Positions 32,356-40,279 of a stretch of 64,000 nucleotides of DNA are shown in pieces. This DNA is from Streptomyces sp. NBC_00490. GTDB taxonomy: Bacteria; Actinomycetota; Actinomycetes; Streptomycetales; Streptomycetaceae. Where the stretch lies: NCBI RefSeq assembly GCF_036013645.1, contig NZ_CP107869.1, forward strand, positions 8,494,001-8,558,000, read 5' to 3'. Under the pieces are notes generated by a model. That model saw only the letters and a program-made list of their open reading frames with translations. It was not told the DNA's origin and ran no database searches. The position numbers were made by a program, and so were the translations under genes. The stretch's first letter is position 1. Every line of letters starts with the position of its first letter.

Positions 32356-32918
32356 CTCTGCGGACCGAGGTAGCCGAGCGACGCCTCGATACGGCCCGCG
32401 AGGCGGTCGCGCTGTACCGGCCCCCGGGCCGGTGAACCGTCGAGCCAGGTCAGGCATTTGCTGGCGAGGAGCAGCCCGAAGCGTTCGGCCTCCTTCTCGT
32501 CGGCCTGGTCGAAGCGGCTGCGGGCGGCGACCTTCAGCACGGTGGCCCGGAGGTCGGCGTCGTCGCTGAGCATGCGGGCCGCGACCGCGGCGCCTTCGAC
32601 GTGATGACTGCAGTGCCCGGCCTTCATGTGCCACAGCTCGTGCCCGAGGATGACCAACTGGTGCCCGGGAGCGGTGCGTTCCTCCACGACCACGAGGTCC
32701 TGGTCGGCCATGTCGAGCCACAGCCCGCTCGCGGTGTCGGGCGGGAACGCGGCCGTACGGAAGTGGACCGGGCGGCCGCGGCGTCGGCTCATCGCCTCGC
32801 AGAGTTCGGTGTACAGGTCCGCCGGACGCGCCGGTGCGGGGAGGGTGAGTTCCGCCACCAGCTCGCCGCACAGGCGGCGCATTTCCCTACCGATGCCCAC
32901 AGTTATCCCCCGGCTCAC
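32352..32918 (-). CDS. ImmA/IrrE-like zinc metallopeptidase domain protein
   Basis: A 188-residue protein from GTG 32918, which overlaps the stop of the XRE gene (GTGA). A later GTG at 32900 is possible. The zinc motif HELWH (in VILGHELWHMKAGHC, about 91-105) fits the ImmA/IrrE family, in which such peptidases cleave or inactivate a partner XRE repressor. The partner gene is directly upstream, as in known pairs. In Streptomyces these pairs are chromosomal and many control development or stress genes. Toxin-antitoxin annotation is common but not shown. Confidence 0.8.
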   Translation of the reverse strand: MSRGITVGIGREMRRLCGELVAELTLPAPARPADLYTELCEAMSRRRGRPVHFRTAAFPPDTASGLWLDMADQDLVVVEERTAPGHQLVILGHELWHMKAGHCSHHVEGAAVAARMLSDDADLRATVLKVAARSRFDQADEKEAERFGLLLASKCLTWLDGSPARGPVQRDRLAGRIEASLGYLGPQS

Positions 32919-33571
32919 GACTCGGGCCGTTTGACGCTCTCCAGGAGCATGTCCAGCCATTCGGCGACCTTGTCGCGGTGCTGGTCGGTGGGCAGCTGCG
33001 CGGCCCGCCAGGCGATCCCGCGGACGCCGTGGTCCTGCAGCAGCCGCTCCAGCGGATCGCCCGCCGCGGCCGTCGCCTCCTTCTCACGGTCGGCCAGCTT
33101 CTGCAGAAGCTCCTGCTCCGTGCGTTGCAGGGCCCCGGCGAGCGCCTCGGGGTCCTCGGCCGTGAGGAAACCGGCGTGCACCCGGAAGAAGCGCTGGATG
33201 GCGTCGCAGTGTTCCATGGTGGGTCGCCGGTCGCCGTTGATGAGGGCACCCGCCTGCTGCCGTGACATGAAGGCGCCGTCGGCGATCTCCTGCTGGGTGT
33301 ACTTGCGGCCGTTGGGCTTGAGCCGGGTGCGGCGCAGCAGGTCCAGGCGCTGGAGGAAACGGGCCTGTACGTCGGGTTCGCCCGCGGGGCGGCCGCCGAG
33401 CAGGGACTTGACCACGGGCTCGGGGACGCCGGAGGCCACCGACAGGCGGCCGGTGTGGAAGACCTCCGCGTGCGGCACACCGAGCCGGTCGGCGAGCGCG
33501 GTGACCCGGGCGACGACGCCCGGCAGCGCGGCCGTCACCGCGGCGGCCGGACTCGCGAAGCCATCCGTCAC
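32915..33571 (-). CDS. XRE family transcriptional regulator, partner of the ImmA-like protein
   Basis: A 218-residue protein from GTG 33571, preceded by GGAG at good spacing; an earlier in-frame GTG at 33595 is less likely. The helix-turn-helix sits in the middle (YTQQEIADGAFMSRQQAGALINGDRRPTM-type pattern, about 90-120). Long flanking helical regions follow, including a charged stretch EQELLQKLADREKEATAAAG. It shares four bases with the downstream ImmA-like gene. It probably represses its own operon and other targets. Operators are not visible. Confidence 0.85.
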   Translation of the reverse strand: MTDGFASPAAAVTAALPGVVARVTALADRLGVPHAEVFHTGRLSVASGVPEPVVKSLLGGRPAGEPDVQARFLQRLDLLRRTRLKPNGRKYTQQEIADGAFMSRQQAGALINGDRRPTMEHCDAIQRFFRVHAGFLTAEDPEALAGALQRTEQELLQKLADREKEATAAAGDPLERLLQDHGVRGIAWRAAQLPTDQHRDKVAEWLDMLLESVKRPES

Positions 33572-33808
33572 CGGCAGATCTCCTACGTCTCTCACTGGCT
33601 TCTCACAAGAAGATCATCACAAGCGGTTGCCGTGAACTCCGGGGAGAGTAGCCCCTTGTTCGAACTTACATCCAGGTCTCGCCACAACTGTGGCCAATTT
33701 CAGCCGTCAACAGGCATGAAATGCCACGATAGTTGACACGCCTCGCGCCCGGGCATCAGGATCAGGGCGCCGCGTGAAGGCCGCATAGGCAAGAGGGGTG
33801 ACCTCCCG

Positions 33809-34468
33809 ATGGCACAACAGGCAGGAGGGCAGCGGCCGGAGCCGCGGCCCGTCCCCGAGAGTCTTGAGGCCCGGGCGTATCTGCAGGACTACGCCACCCT
33901 TCTCGAAGCGGTCCCCTTTCCGTCGGTCGTCCTCGACCACCGGTGGGACGTCGTGTTGTCGAACACCGCTTTCGAGACACTTTTCCGCGGTGTGGGCCCG
34001 CATCCCACCGCCATGCCCGACGACAACTTCCTCAGGTTCGTCCTGTTCCATCCGGACGCGGGAACGGTTCTCGGTGAGCACGAGTCCAGTTGGTGCCTGC
34101 CGATGCTCGCCCACTTCGCGGACGCCGTGGAGCGCCACGGCCATGACCAGGGGCTGCAGTCGATCCGCCGGGACATCGCCCAGGACCCCATCATGGAGGC
34201 CGCCTACCGGCACGGTCTGCCGCACTGGATCCGCGCCGTCGGCGAGCGGGCCTTCGCCCACGACGGCGGGGTCCGCCCGGTCCTGCACCCCGACCCGCGC
34301 TGGGGCGCCACCGACTGCCGGGTCGTCGACGAGACGTCCTCCACCCTCCGGGAGCTGGGCTACACCCGGCTGACCCTGGTACTGCGCGAGGCGCGCCCCG
34401 CGACGGCCAGGTCCCGCGGCGCACGCCGTTCCGCAGCCCACCTGACGGTGGTCCCCGCGGCGGAGTGA
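33809..34468 (+). CDS. MmyB-like ligand-binding-domain protein without a helix-turn-helix
   Basis: A 219-residue protein. Residues about 22-150 resemble the C-terminal ligand-binding domain of MmyB-type XRE regulators (a PAS-like fold): YLQDYATLLEAVPFPSVVLD, RWDVVLSNTAFETLF and NFLRFVLFHPDAGTVL, with charged residues in the usual places. The XRE DNA-binding part that normally precedes it is missing. The protein starts at ATG 33809 with GAGGGGTGACC upstream, so this is not simply a late start. It may be a stand-alone sensor or a partner of another regulator. The function is unknown. Confidence 0.7.
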   Translation: MAQQAGGQRPEPRPVPESLEARAYLQDYATLLEAVPFPSVVLDHRWDVVLSNTAFETLFRGVGPHPTAMPDDNFLRFVLFHPDAGTVLGEHESSWCLPMLAHFADAVERHGHDQGLQSIRRDIAQDPIMEAAYRHGLPHWIRAVGERAFAHDGGVRPVLHPDPRWGATDCRVVDETSSTLRELGYTRLTLVLREARPATARSRGARRSAAHLTVVPAAE

Positions 34469-34547
34469 GGCCGCGGCCCCCCGCCGGTCCTCGGACACCC
34501 TCTCTTCTTCTGTGCGGTGCTGTGTGGCGGCGTTCCCAGACAGAGAG

Positions 34548-34560
34548 CTATGTGACATAG
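34548..34560. promoter_or_regulatory. Palindromic GntR-type operator before the hydroxyproline operon
   Basis: CTATGTGACATAG is a perfect palindrome around a central G, ending 8 bases before the GTG start of the oxidase gene. It shares the TGTGACA/TGTCAC core with the perfect palindrome in front of the GntR gene at 39462. Confidence 0.65.
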
Positions 34561-34567
34561 TACTGCC

Positions 34568-35728
34568 GTGAGCAAGCGACTGACCTGCGATGTCGTGGTC
34601 GTCGGAGCCGGGATGGTGGGCGCGGCCTGCGCCCTGTACGCGGCCCGGGCGGGCCTCGACGTGATCATCGTGGACCGCGGTCCGGTGGCCGGCGGCACGA
34701 CCGGGGCCGGTGAGGGCAACCTCCTCGTCTCCGACAAGGAGCCCGGCCCGGAACTGGACCTGGCCCTGCTGTCGGGGCGCCTGTGGGCGGAACTGGCCGA
34801 GGAGGTGGGGGAGGCCGTCGAGTACGAGGCCAAGGGTGGCGTGGTCGTCGCCTCGACGCCGGACGGGCTCGCCGAGCTCGAGCGGTTCGCCGGCACCCAG
34901 CGCGCCGCCGGGGTCGTCGCCGAAACCGTCGTAGGAGACGGACTGTACGACCTCGAACCGCACCTCGCCCCTGGTCTGCCCGGCGGGGTGCTGTATCCGC
35001 AGGACTGCCAGGTCATGCCCGCGCTGGCCGCCGCCCACCTGGTCCGTGCCTCGGGCGCACGGCTGTTCACCGGCCGGACCGTCACGGACGTACGGCTCAC
35101 ACCGGACGGCGCGGTGTGCGGCGTCCGCACGGACCGGGGCGACATCGATACCCCGGCGGTCGTCAACGCGGCCGGCACCTGGGGCGCCGAACTGGCCGCG
35201 CTCGCGGGAACCAGCCTCCCCGTCCTCCCGCGGCGCGGCTTCGTGCTGGTCACCGAACCCCTCCCGCGGATGGTCCGGCACAAGGTGTACGCCGCCGACT
35301 ACGTGGCCGACGTGGCCAGCGACTCGGCCGCGCTCCAGACCTCGCCGGTCGTGGAAGGGACGGCCGCGGGGCCCGTGTTGATCGGCGCGAGCCGTGAACG
35401 GGTCGGCTTCGACCGGTCGTTCTCGCTGCCGGTCCTACGGGCCCTGGCGGCGGGTGCGACCCGGCTGTTCCCGTTCCTCACGGACGTCCGGGCGATGCGC
35501 GCCTACCTCGGATTCCGCCCGTACATGCCCGACCACCTCCCCGCGATCGGCCCCGACCCGCGCGTCCCCGGTCTGCACCACGCCTGCGGCCACGAGGGCG
35601 CGGGCATCGGACTGGCCACCGGTACCGGGCAGTTGATCGCCCAGGCGCTGACCGCGAGGACGCCCGAGCTGGACCTGACGCCGTTCCGTCCCGACCGCTT
35701 CCCCGCCCCCGTGGAGGAGACCGCGTGA
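34568..35728 (+). CDS. FAD-dependent oxidase, D-hydroxyproline dehydrogenase large subunit-like (DAO family)
   Basis: A 386-residue protein. The FAD-binding GxGxxG is in VVVVGAGMVGAACALYAARAG (about 9-29). The DAO-type C-terminus is GLHHACGHEGAGIGLATGTGQLIA (about 337-360). It is the first gene of a tightly packed set with a small 2Fe-2S protein and an FAD/NAD protein, the three-subunit layout of D-hydroxyproline dehydrogenase. With the epimerase and the dihydrodipicolinate-synthase-like gene downstream, the likely reaction is oxidation of cis-4-hydroxy-D-proline to pyrroline-4-hydroxy-2-carboxylate. Start GTG 34568 lies right behind the operator palindrome. Confidence 0.9.
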   Translation: MSKRLTCDVVVVGAGMVGAACALYAARAGLDVIIVDRGPVAGGTTGAGEGNLLVSDKEPGPELDLALLSGRLWAELAEEVGEAVEYEAKGGVVVASTPDGLAELERFAGTQRAAGVVAETVVGDGLYDLEPHLAPGLPGGVLYPQDCQVMPALAAAHLVRASGARLFTGRTVTDVRLTPDGAVCGVRTDRGDIDTPAVVNAAGTWGAELAALAGTSLPVLPRRGFVLVTEPLPRMVRHKVYAADYVADVASDSAALQTSPVVEGTAAGPVLIGASRERVGFDRSFSLPVLRALAAGATRLFPFLTDVRAMRAYLGFRPYMPDHLPAIGPDPRVPGLHHACGHEGAGIGLATGTGQLIAQALTARTPELDLTPFRPDRFPAPVEETA

Positions 35729-36027
35729 GATCCCCGTTCGAACTGGCCGACGCCCGGCCGGGCCCGGCCTTCACGGTCACCCTCGACGGCCGCGAGATCG
35801 AGGCCCTGCCCGGGCAGACCGTCGCCGCCGCACTCTGGGCCGCCGGTGTCACCTCCTGGCGCACCACCCGCGCAGAGGGCCGGCCGCGTGGCGTCTTCTG
35901 TGGCATCGGCGTCTGCTTCGACTGCCTGGTGACCGTCAACGACCGCCCCAACCGGCGGGCCTGCCTCGTGCCGTTGCGGCCGGGCGACGCGATCCGTACG
36001 CAGGAGGGGACGGGCCACGATGACTGA
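35725..36027 (+). CDS. Small 2Fe-2S ferredoxin-like subunit
   Basis: A 100-residue protein with a plant-type 2Fe-2S pattern: GVFCGIGVCFDCLV (three Cys at about 55-63) and a fourth Cys at RRAC (about 78). It overlaps both neighbours (start in the GTGA of the oxidase, end 8 bases into the next gene). It would carry electrons between the oxidase and the FAD/NAD subunit of the dehydrogenase complex. Confidence 0.92.
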   Translation: MRSPFELADARPGPAFTVTLDGREIEALPGQTVAAALWAAGVTSWRTTRAEGRPRGVFCGIGVCFDCLVTVNDRPNRRACLVPLRPGDAIRTQEGTGHDD

Positions 36028-37411
36028 CCGGCCGCACCTCGCCGTGATCGGCGCGGGCCCCGCCGGACTCGCCGCCGCCGTCGCCGCCGCGTCCCGGGGC
36101 GTACACGTCACCTTGATCGACTCGGCCGCGGAAGCCGGCGGCCAGTTCTACCGTCGGCCCGCCGCGGGCCTCCGCGCTCGCCGCCCGCAGGCCCTGCACC
36201 ACCAATGGCGCACCTGGGAGCGACTGAGGGACGGCCTGCGCGCCCACGTACAGGCGGTCCATGTACGGCACTTGACGGAGCATCACGTGTGGTTCGTCGA
36301 GCGGCGGGACGCCGGCTTCACCGTGCACGCCCTGCTCGGCCCCGAGCAGGAGCACCCCGCCGCGGTCCGCGCCGACGCCGTCCTCCTCGCCACCGGCGGC
36401 TACGAGAAGGTCCTCCCGTTCCCCGGCTGGACCCTCCCCGGCGTCGTCACAGCGGGCGGCGCCCAGGCCATGCTCAAGGGCACCCTCGCCGTGTCCGGAC
36501 GCACCGCCGTGGTCGCCGGCACCGGCCCGCTGCTGCTCCCCGTCGCTACGGGGCTCGCCGCCGCCGGTGTGGAGGTGGCCGCGCTGATCGAGTCCGCCGA
36601 CCCGAAGGACTTCGTGCGGCGGACCCGCGCCCTGGCGGCCCGGCCCGGCAAAGTCGCCGAAGGCGCCCGGTACGCGGCCCGGTTGGCCCGGCACCGGGTG
36701 CGCACCCTCGCCCGCCACACCGTCGTCGAGGCGCACGGCGCGCGGCGCCTGGAGGCGGTGACCGTCGCCGCGCTCGACGCCGACGGGCGGGTCAGGTCCG
36801 GGACCGAGCGCCGTATCGCCTGCGACACCCTCGCCGTCGGGCACGGCATGCTCCCGCACACCGACCTCGCCCAGACGCTGGGCTGCCGGCTCGACGGGAC
36901 GGACGTGCACGTCGACGACGAGCAGCGCACCGACGTCCCCGGCGTCTGGGCCGCTGGCGAGACCACCGGCATCGGCGGCGCCGCCCTCTCCCTCGCCGAA
37001 GGCCACATCGCCGGCCGGTCGATCGCGGCACGTCTGCGCGGCATCGACCCCGACGCCCGCGAATGGGCCGCGGCCGCGAGGACCCGCACCCGGCTGCGCG
37101 CGTTCTTCGCCGCGCTCGACGCCGTGTACCTGCCGCCCGCCCACTGGACCGAGCAGATCACCGACGACACCGTCGTCTGTCGCTGCGAGGAGGTCACCGG
37201 GGGAGCGATCCGGGAGGCCGTCGACGAACTCGGCGCCGGGGACGTGCGGACCGTGAAACTGCTGACGCGGGCCGGGATGGGCTGGTGCCAGGGACGGATG
37301 TGCGGACCCGCGGTCGCGGGGCTCGCCGGGTGCGCGCTGACGCCGACGCTTCGGCCGTTCGCCGGACCCGTGCCCCTCGGTGTCCTGGCCGCCGAGCCCG
37401 AGGACGGCTGA
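36020..37411 (+). CDS. FAD/NAD(P)-binding oxidoreductase subunit with C-terminal 2Fe-2S (BFD-like) region
   Basis: A 463-residue protein. The N-terminal dinucleotide motif is LAVIGAGPAGLAAAVAAA (about 8-25) and a second lies in TAVVAGTGPLLLPVATGLA (about 162-180). The C-terminal part has the Cys pattern VVCRCEEVT and WCQGRMCG typical of BFD-like clusters. This matches the HcnB/LhpE-like subunit of D-hydroxyproline dehydrogenase. It completes the three-gene complex. Confidence 0.9.
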   Translation: MTDRPHLAVIGAGPAGLAAAVAAASRGVHVTLIDSAAEAGGQFYRRPAAGLRARRPQALHHQWRTWERLRDGLRAHVQAVHVRHLTEHHVWFVERRDAGFTVHALLGPEQEHPAAVRADAVLLATGGYEKVLPFPGWTLPGVVTAGGAQAMLKGTLAVSGRTAVVAGTGPLLLPVATGLAAAGVEVAALIESADPKDFVRRTRALAARPGKVAEGARYAARLARHRVRTLARHTVVEAHGARRLEAVTVAALDADGRVRSGTERRIACDTLAVGHGMLPHTDLAQTLGCRLDGTDVHVDDEQRTDVPGVWAAGETTGIGGAALSLAEGHIAGRSIAARLRGIDPDAREWAAAARTRTRLRAFFAALDAVYLPPAHWTEQITDDTVVCRCEEVTGGAIREAVDELGAGDVRTVKLLTRAGMGWCQGRMCGPAVAGLAGCALTPTLRPFAGPVPLGVLAAEPEDG

Positions 37412-37423
37412 GACACCAGTAAA

Positions 37424-37430
37424 ATGTCAC
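37424..37430. promoter_or_regulatory. Possible GntR half-site before the lyase gene
   Basis: ATGTCAC is exactly the left half of the perfect palindrome at 39462-39475. It sits 27 bases before the likely start of the dihydrodipicolinate-synthase-like gene. Only one half is present, so this may be chance. Confidence 0.3.
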
Positions 37431-37456
37431 ACCCTATTGATGAGACGGGATCCCAG

Positions 37457-38362
37457 ATGACCAGCACCGAGAACACCGGCGGCCGCCCCTGGCGCGGCGT
37501 CCTCGTCGCCACCGCCCTCCCGCTGAACGACGACCTCTCCGTCAACCACGACCGGTTCGCCGAGCACTGCGTCTGGCTGGTCGAGAACGGCTGCGACGGA
37601 GTCGTACCGAACGGGTCCCTCGGCGAGTACCAGGTCCTCACGCCCGAGGAGCGGGCCAAGGTCGTCGAGACGGCCGTGGCGGCCATCGGCGGGGAGCGCG
37701 TGATGCCGGGTGTCGCCGCCTATGGCTCCGCCGAGGCCCGCCGCTGGGCCGAGCAGGCCAGGGACGCCGGCTGCGCCTCCGTGATGCTGCTGCCACCCAA
37801 CGCCTACCGCGCCGACGAGCGGTCCGTGCTGGCCCACTACGCCGAGGTCGCGAAGGCGGGCCTGCCGGTCGTGGCGTACAACAACCCCATCGACACCAAG
37901 GTCGACCTGGTCCCGGAGCTGCTGGCCGAGCTGCACGCCGAGGGCCACATCCACGCGGTCAAGGAGTTCTCCGGCGACGTCCGCCGCGCGTACCGGATCG
38001 CCGAACTCGCCCCCGGGCTGGACCTGTTGATCGGCGCCGACGACGTTCTCCTGGAGCTGGCGATCGCCGGGGCCAAGGGCTGGGTGGCGGGCTATCCGAA
38101 CGCGCTGCCCCGCGCGAGCGTGGAGCTCTACCGGGCGGCCGTCGCGGGCGACCTCGCCACCGCGAAGAAGCTCTACGAGCAGCTGCACCCGCTGCTGCGC
38201 TGGGACTCCAAGGTCGAGTTCGTCCAGTCCATCAAGCTGTCCATGGACATCGTCGGCCGGCACGGCGGCCCCGTCCGTCCGCCGCGCGTCCCGCTGCTGC
38301 CCGAGCAGGAGGCCGCGGTGCGCGCGGCCACCGAGCGGGCGGTCGCCGCCGGACTCGCCTGA
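37457..38362 (+). CDS. Dihydrodipicolinate-synthase-family lyase, probable pyrroline-4-hydroxy-2-carboxylate deaminase
   Basis: A 301-residue TIM-barrel aldolase. GSLGEYQVLTPEER (about 47-60) replaces the usual G-T-T-GE motif, the Tyr in VVAYNNP is at about 140, and the Schiff-base Lys is in HAVKEFSGD (about 167). ATG 37457 was chosen; an in-frame ATG at 37424 overlaps the putative operator half-site. In hydroxyproline catabolism this family turns pyrroline-4-hydroxy-2-carboxylate into alpha-ketoglutarate semialdehyde and ammonia. The final semialdehyde dehydrogenase is not in the window. Confidence 0.9.
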   Translation: MTSTENTGGRPWRGVLVATALPLNDDLSVNHDRFAEHCVWLVENGCDGVVPNGSLGEYQVLTPEERAKVVETAVAAIGGERVMPGVAAYGSAEARRWAEQARDAGCASVMLLPPNAYRADERSVLAHYAEVAKAGLPVVAYNNPIDTKVDLVPELLAELHAEGHIHAVKEFSGDVRRAYRIAELAPGLDLLIGADDVLLELAIAGAKGWVAGYPNALPRASVELYRAAVAGDLATAKKLYEQLHPLLRWDSKVEFVQSIKLSMDIVGRHGGPVRPPRVPLLPEQEAAVRAATERAVAAGLA

Positions 38363-38399
38363 CCGTCCCGTCGGATCCCCCAGGTTCACCAGGAGCGTC

Positions 38400-39401
38400 A
38401 TGCGCAGCAAACTCGTCCTGCACGCCGTCGACTCGCACACCGAGGGCATGCCCACCCGCGTGATCACCGGCGGCATCGGCACGATCCCCGGCGCGACCAT
38501 GAACGAGCGGCGGCTGTACTTCCGCGAGCACCGCGACGACATCAAGCAGCTCCTGATGAACGAACCCCGCGGCCACGCGGCGATGAGCGGCGCCGTCCTC
38601 CAGCCGCCCACCCGCCCGGACTGCGACTGGGGCGTCATCTACATCGAGGTCTCCGGCTATCTGCCGATGTGCGGACACGGCACCATCGGGGTGGCCACCG
38701 TGCTGGTGGAGACCGGCATGGTCGAGGTCGTCGAGCCGGTCACCACCATCCGGCTCGACACCCCGGCGGGACTCGTCGTCGCCGAGGTCGAGGTCGAGGA
38801 CGGCGCCGCGAAGACGGTCACGCTCAGGAACGTGCCGTCCTTCTCCGTGGGCCTCGACCGCAAGATCACACTCGCCGACGGGCGCACGGTGACATATGAC
38901 CTGGCATACGGCGGCAACTTCTACGCCATCCTGCCGCTGGAGGAGTTCGGGCTGCCCTTCGACCGCTCCCGCAAGGACGACATCCTCCAGGCCGGCCTCG
39001 CCCTCATGGAAGCGATCAACGCCGAGGAGGAGCCCGTCCACCCGGAGGACCCCTCGATCCGCGGCTGTCACCACGTCCACCTGTACGCCCCCGGCGCCAC
39101 CGCCCGGCACTCCCGGCACGCGATGGCGATCCACCCCGGCTGGTTCGACCGCTCACCCTGCGGAACCGGCACCAGCGCGCGCATGGCGCAGCTCCACGCG
39201 CGCGGCGAACTCCCCCTGGACACCGAGTTCGTGAACGAGTCCTTCATCGGGACGCAGTTCACCGGCCGCCTCCTCGGCACCACCGAGGTCGCCGGCATCC
39301 CCGCCGTCCTGCCCAGCTTCACCGGCCGGGCCTGGATCACGGGCACCGCCCAGTACCTGCTCGACCCGACCGACCCCTTCCCGGCCGGGTTCGTCCTCTA
39401 G
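38400..39401 (+). CDS. Proline racemase family, 4-hydroxyproline 2-epimerase
   Basis: A 333-residue protein with both catalytic cysteines of racemases and epimerases: Cys91 in PMCGHGTIG and Cys254 in RSPCGTGTSA. A dehydratase would have Thr in place of the first Cys, so epimerase activity is expected. HTEGMPTRV near the N-terminus is a family signature. It converts trans-4-hydroxy-L-proline to cis-4-hydroxy-D-proline, the substrate of the dehydrogenase encoded upstream. It is followed by the GntR regulator. Confidence 0.93.
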   Translation: MRSKLVLHAVDSHTEGMPTRVITGGIGTIPGATMNERRLYFREHRDDIKQLLMNEPRGHAAMSGAVLQPPTRPDCDWGVIYIEVSGYLPMCGHGTIGVATVLVETGMVEVVEPVTTIRLDTPAGLVVAEVEVEDGAAKTVTLRNVPSFSVGLDRKITLADGRTVTYDLAYGGNFYAILPLEEFGLPFDRSRKDDILQAGLALMEAINAEEEPVHPEDPSIRGCHHVHLYAPGATARHSRHAMAIHPGWFDRSPCGTGTSARMAQLHARGELPLDTEFVNESFIGTQFTGRLLGTTEVAGIPAVLPSFTGRAWITGTAQYLLDPTDPFPAGFVL

Positions 39402-39461
39402 GCGTTCCCCGGCGGCCGTCCTCGGCGTCCTGTCAGGTCCACCGGGAGGTCGATAATGACG

Positions 39462-39475
39462 ATGTCACGTGACAT
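39462..39475. promoter_or_regulatory. Perfect 14-bp palindrome before the GntR gene
   Basis: ATGTCACGTGACAT is a perfect inverted repeat located 24 bases before the GntR start. It is the probable autoregulatory operator. It shares its core with the palindrome before the oxidase gene. Confidence 0.7.
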
Positions 39476-39498
39476 TGCACCACTAGGAGACCGCCCTC

Positions 39499-40194
39499 AT
39501 GGCTGCCCAGCGCACCAGCGCCCCCACCCCTGCCACCGCCCCGGACCTGCCCGTTCTCGGCGGCAAGAAGAGCAGCTACCGGGAACGGGTCGCCGACGCC
39601 CTGCGGGCCGCACTGGTCGCCGGTGAACTGCTGCCCGGCGAGGTGTACTCGGCGCCGACCCTCGCCGCCCGCTTCGGTGTCTCGGCGACCCCGGTGCGCG
39701 AGGCGATGCTGGACCTGGCCAAGGAGGGCCTGGTCGACACCGTCCCCAACAAGGGCTTCCGAGTCACCGCCGTCTCCGACAGACAGCTCGACGAGTACAC
39801 CCACATCCGTGCGCTCATCGAGATCCCCACGGTGACGGAGCTGGCCAGGACCGCCGACCCGGTCTCGCTGGAGGCGCTGCGCCCGGCGGCCCGGGAGATC
39901 GTGCAGGCCGCGGCGGCCGGGGACCTCGTGGCGTACGTCGAGGCCGACACCCGCTTCCACCTGGGCCTGCTCGCCCTCGCCGGCAACGCCCATCTCGTCG
40001 ATGTCGTCGGTGATCTCCGCAAGCGGTCCCGTCTCTACGGGCTCACCGCACTGGTCGAGGCGGGCCGGCTGCTGGCCTCCGCCGAGGAGCACCTCGAACT
40101 CATCGACGCACTGATCGCACGCGACGAGCAGGCGACGCGCGCGGTGATGACACGCCACCTCGGTCACGTCCGCGGTCTGTGGGCGGCCAAGTAG
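39499..40194 (+). CDS. GntR family regulator (FCD subgroup)
   Basis: A 231-residue protein. The winged helix occupies about 30-95 (APTLAARFGVSATPVREAMLDLAKEGLV), followed by an all-helical FCD domain (about 100-225) with the metal-binding pattern D-x4-H (ADTRFHLGLLALAGN), which usually binds a carboxylate effector. AGGAGA precedes the ATG. It sits at the end of the hydroxyproline cluster, and palindromes with the same core lie before it and before the oxidase operon. It therefore probably represses the cluster until hydroxyproline or a product is present. Confidence 0.92.
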   Translation: MAAQRTSAPTPATAPDLPVLGGKKSSYRERVADALRAALVAGELLPGEVYSAPTLAARFGVSATPVREAMLDLAKEGLVDTVPNKGFRVTAVSDRQLDEYTHIRALIEIPTVTELARTADPVSLEALRPAAREIVQAAAAGDLVAYVEADTRFHLGLLALAGNAHLVDVVGDLRKRSRLYGLTALVEAGRLLASAEEHLELIDALIARDEQATRAVMTRHLGHVRGLWAAK

Positions 40195-40219
40195 CGGCCT
40201 TCCGGAGCCACCGGAAACC

Positions 40220-40279
40220 ACGCAAGCCCGATCCATCAGAACGCAAGCCGCTTGCATTTCTTGCGCTATTCTTGCGCGC
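40220..40279 (+). promoter_or_regulatory. Operator-rich promoter of the LacI gene
   Basis: ACGCAAGCC occurs twice (40220 and 40241). The second copy is part of GCAAG-CCG-CTTGC (40243-40255), an inverted repeat of LacI type. TTCTTGCGC is repeated at 40258 and 40269, up to the start codon. This dense set suggests autoregulation. Confidence 0.55.

Noticed and set aside
32352..33571. Prophage or integrative element suggested by the XRE/ImmA pair
   Set aside because: No integrase, excisionase, att-like tRNA end or phage structural gene is near, and base composition matches the neighbours.
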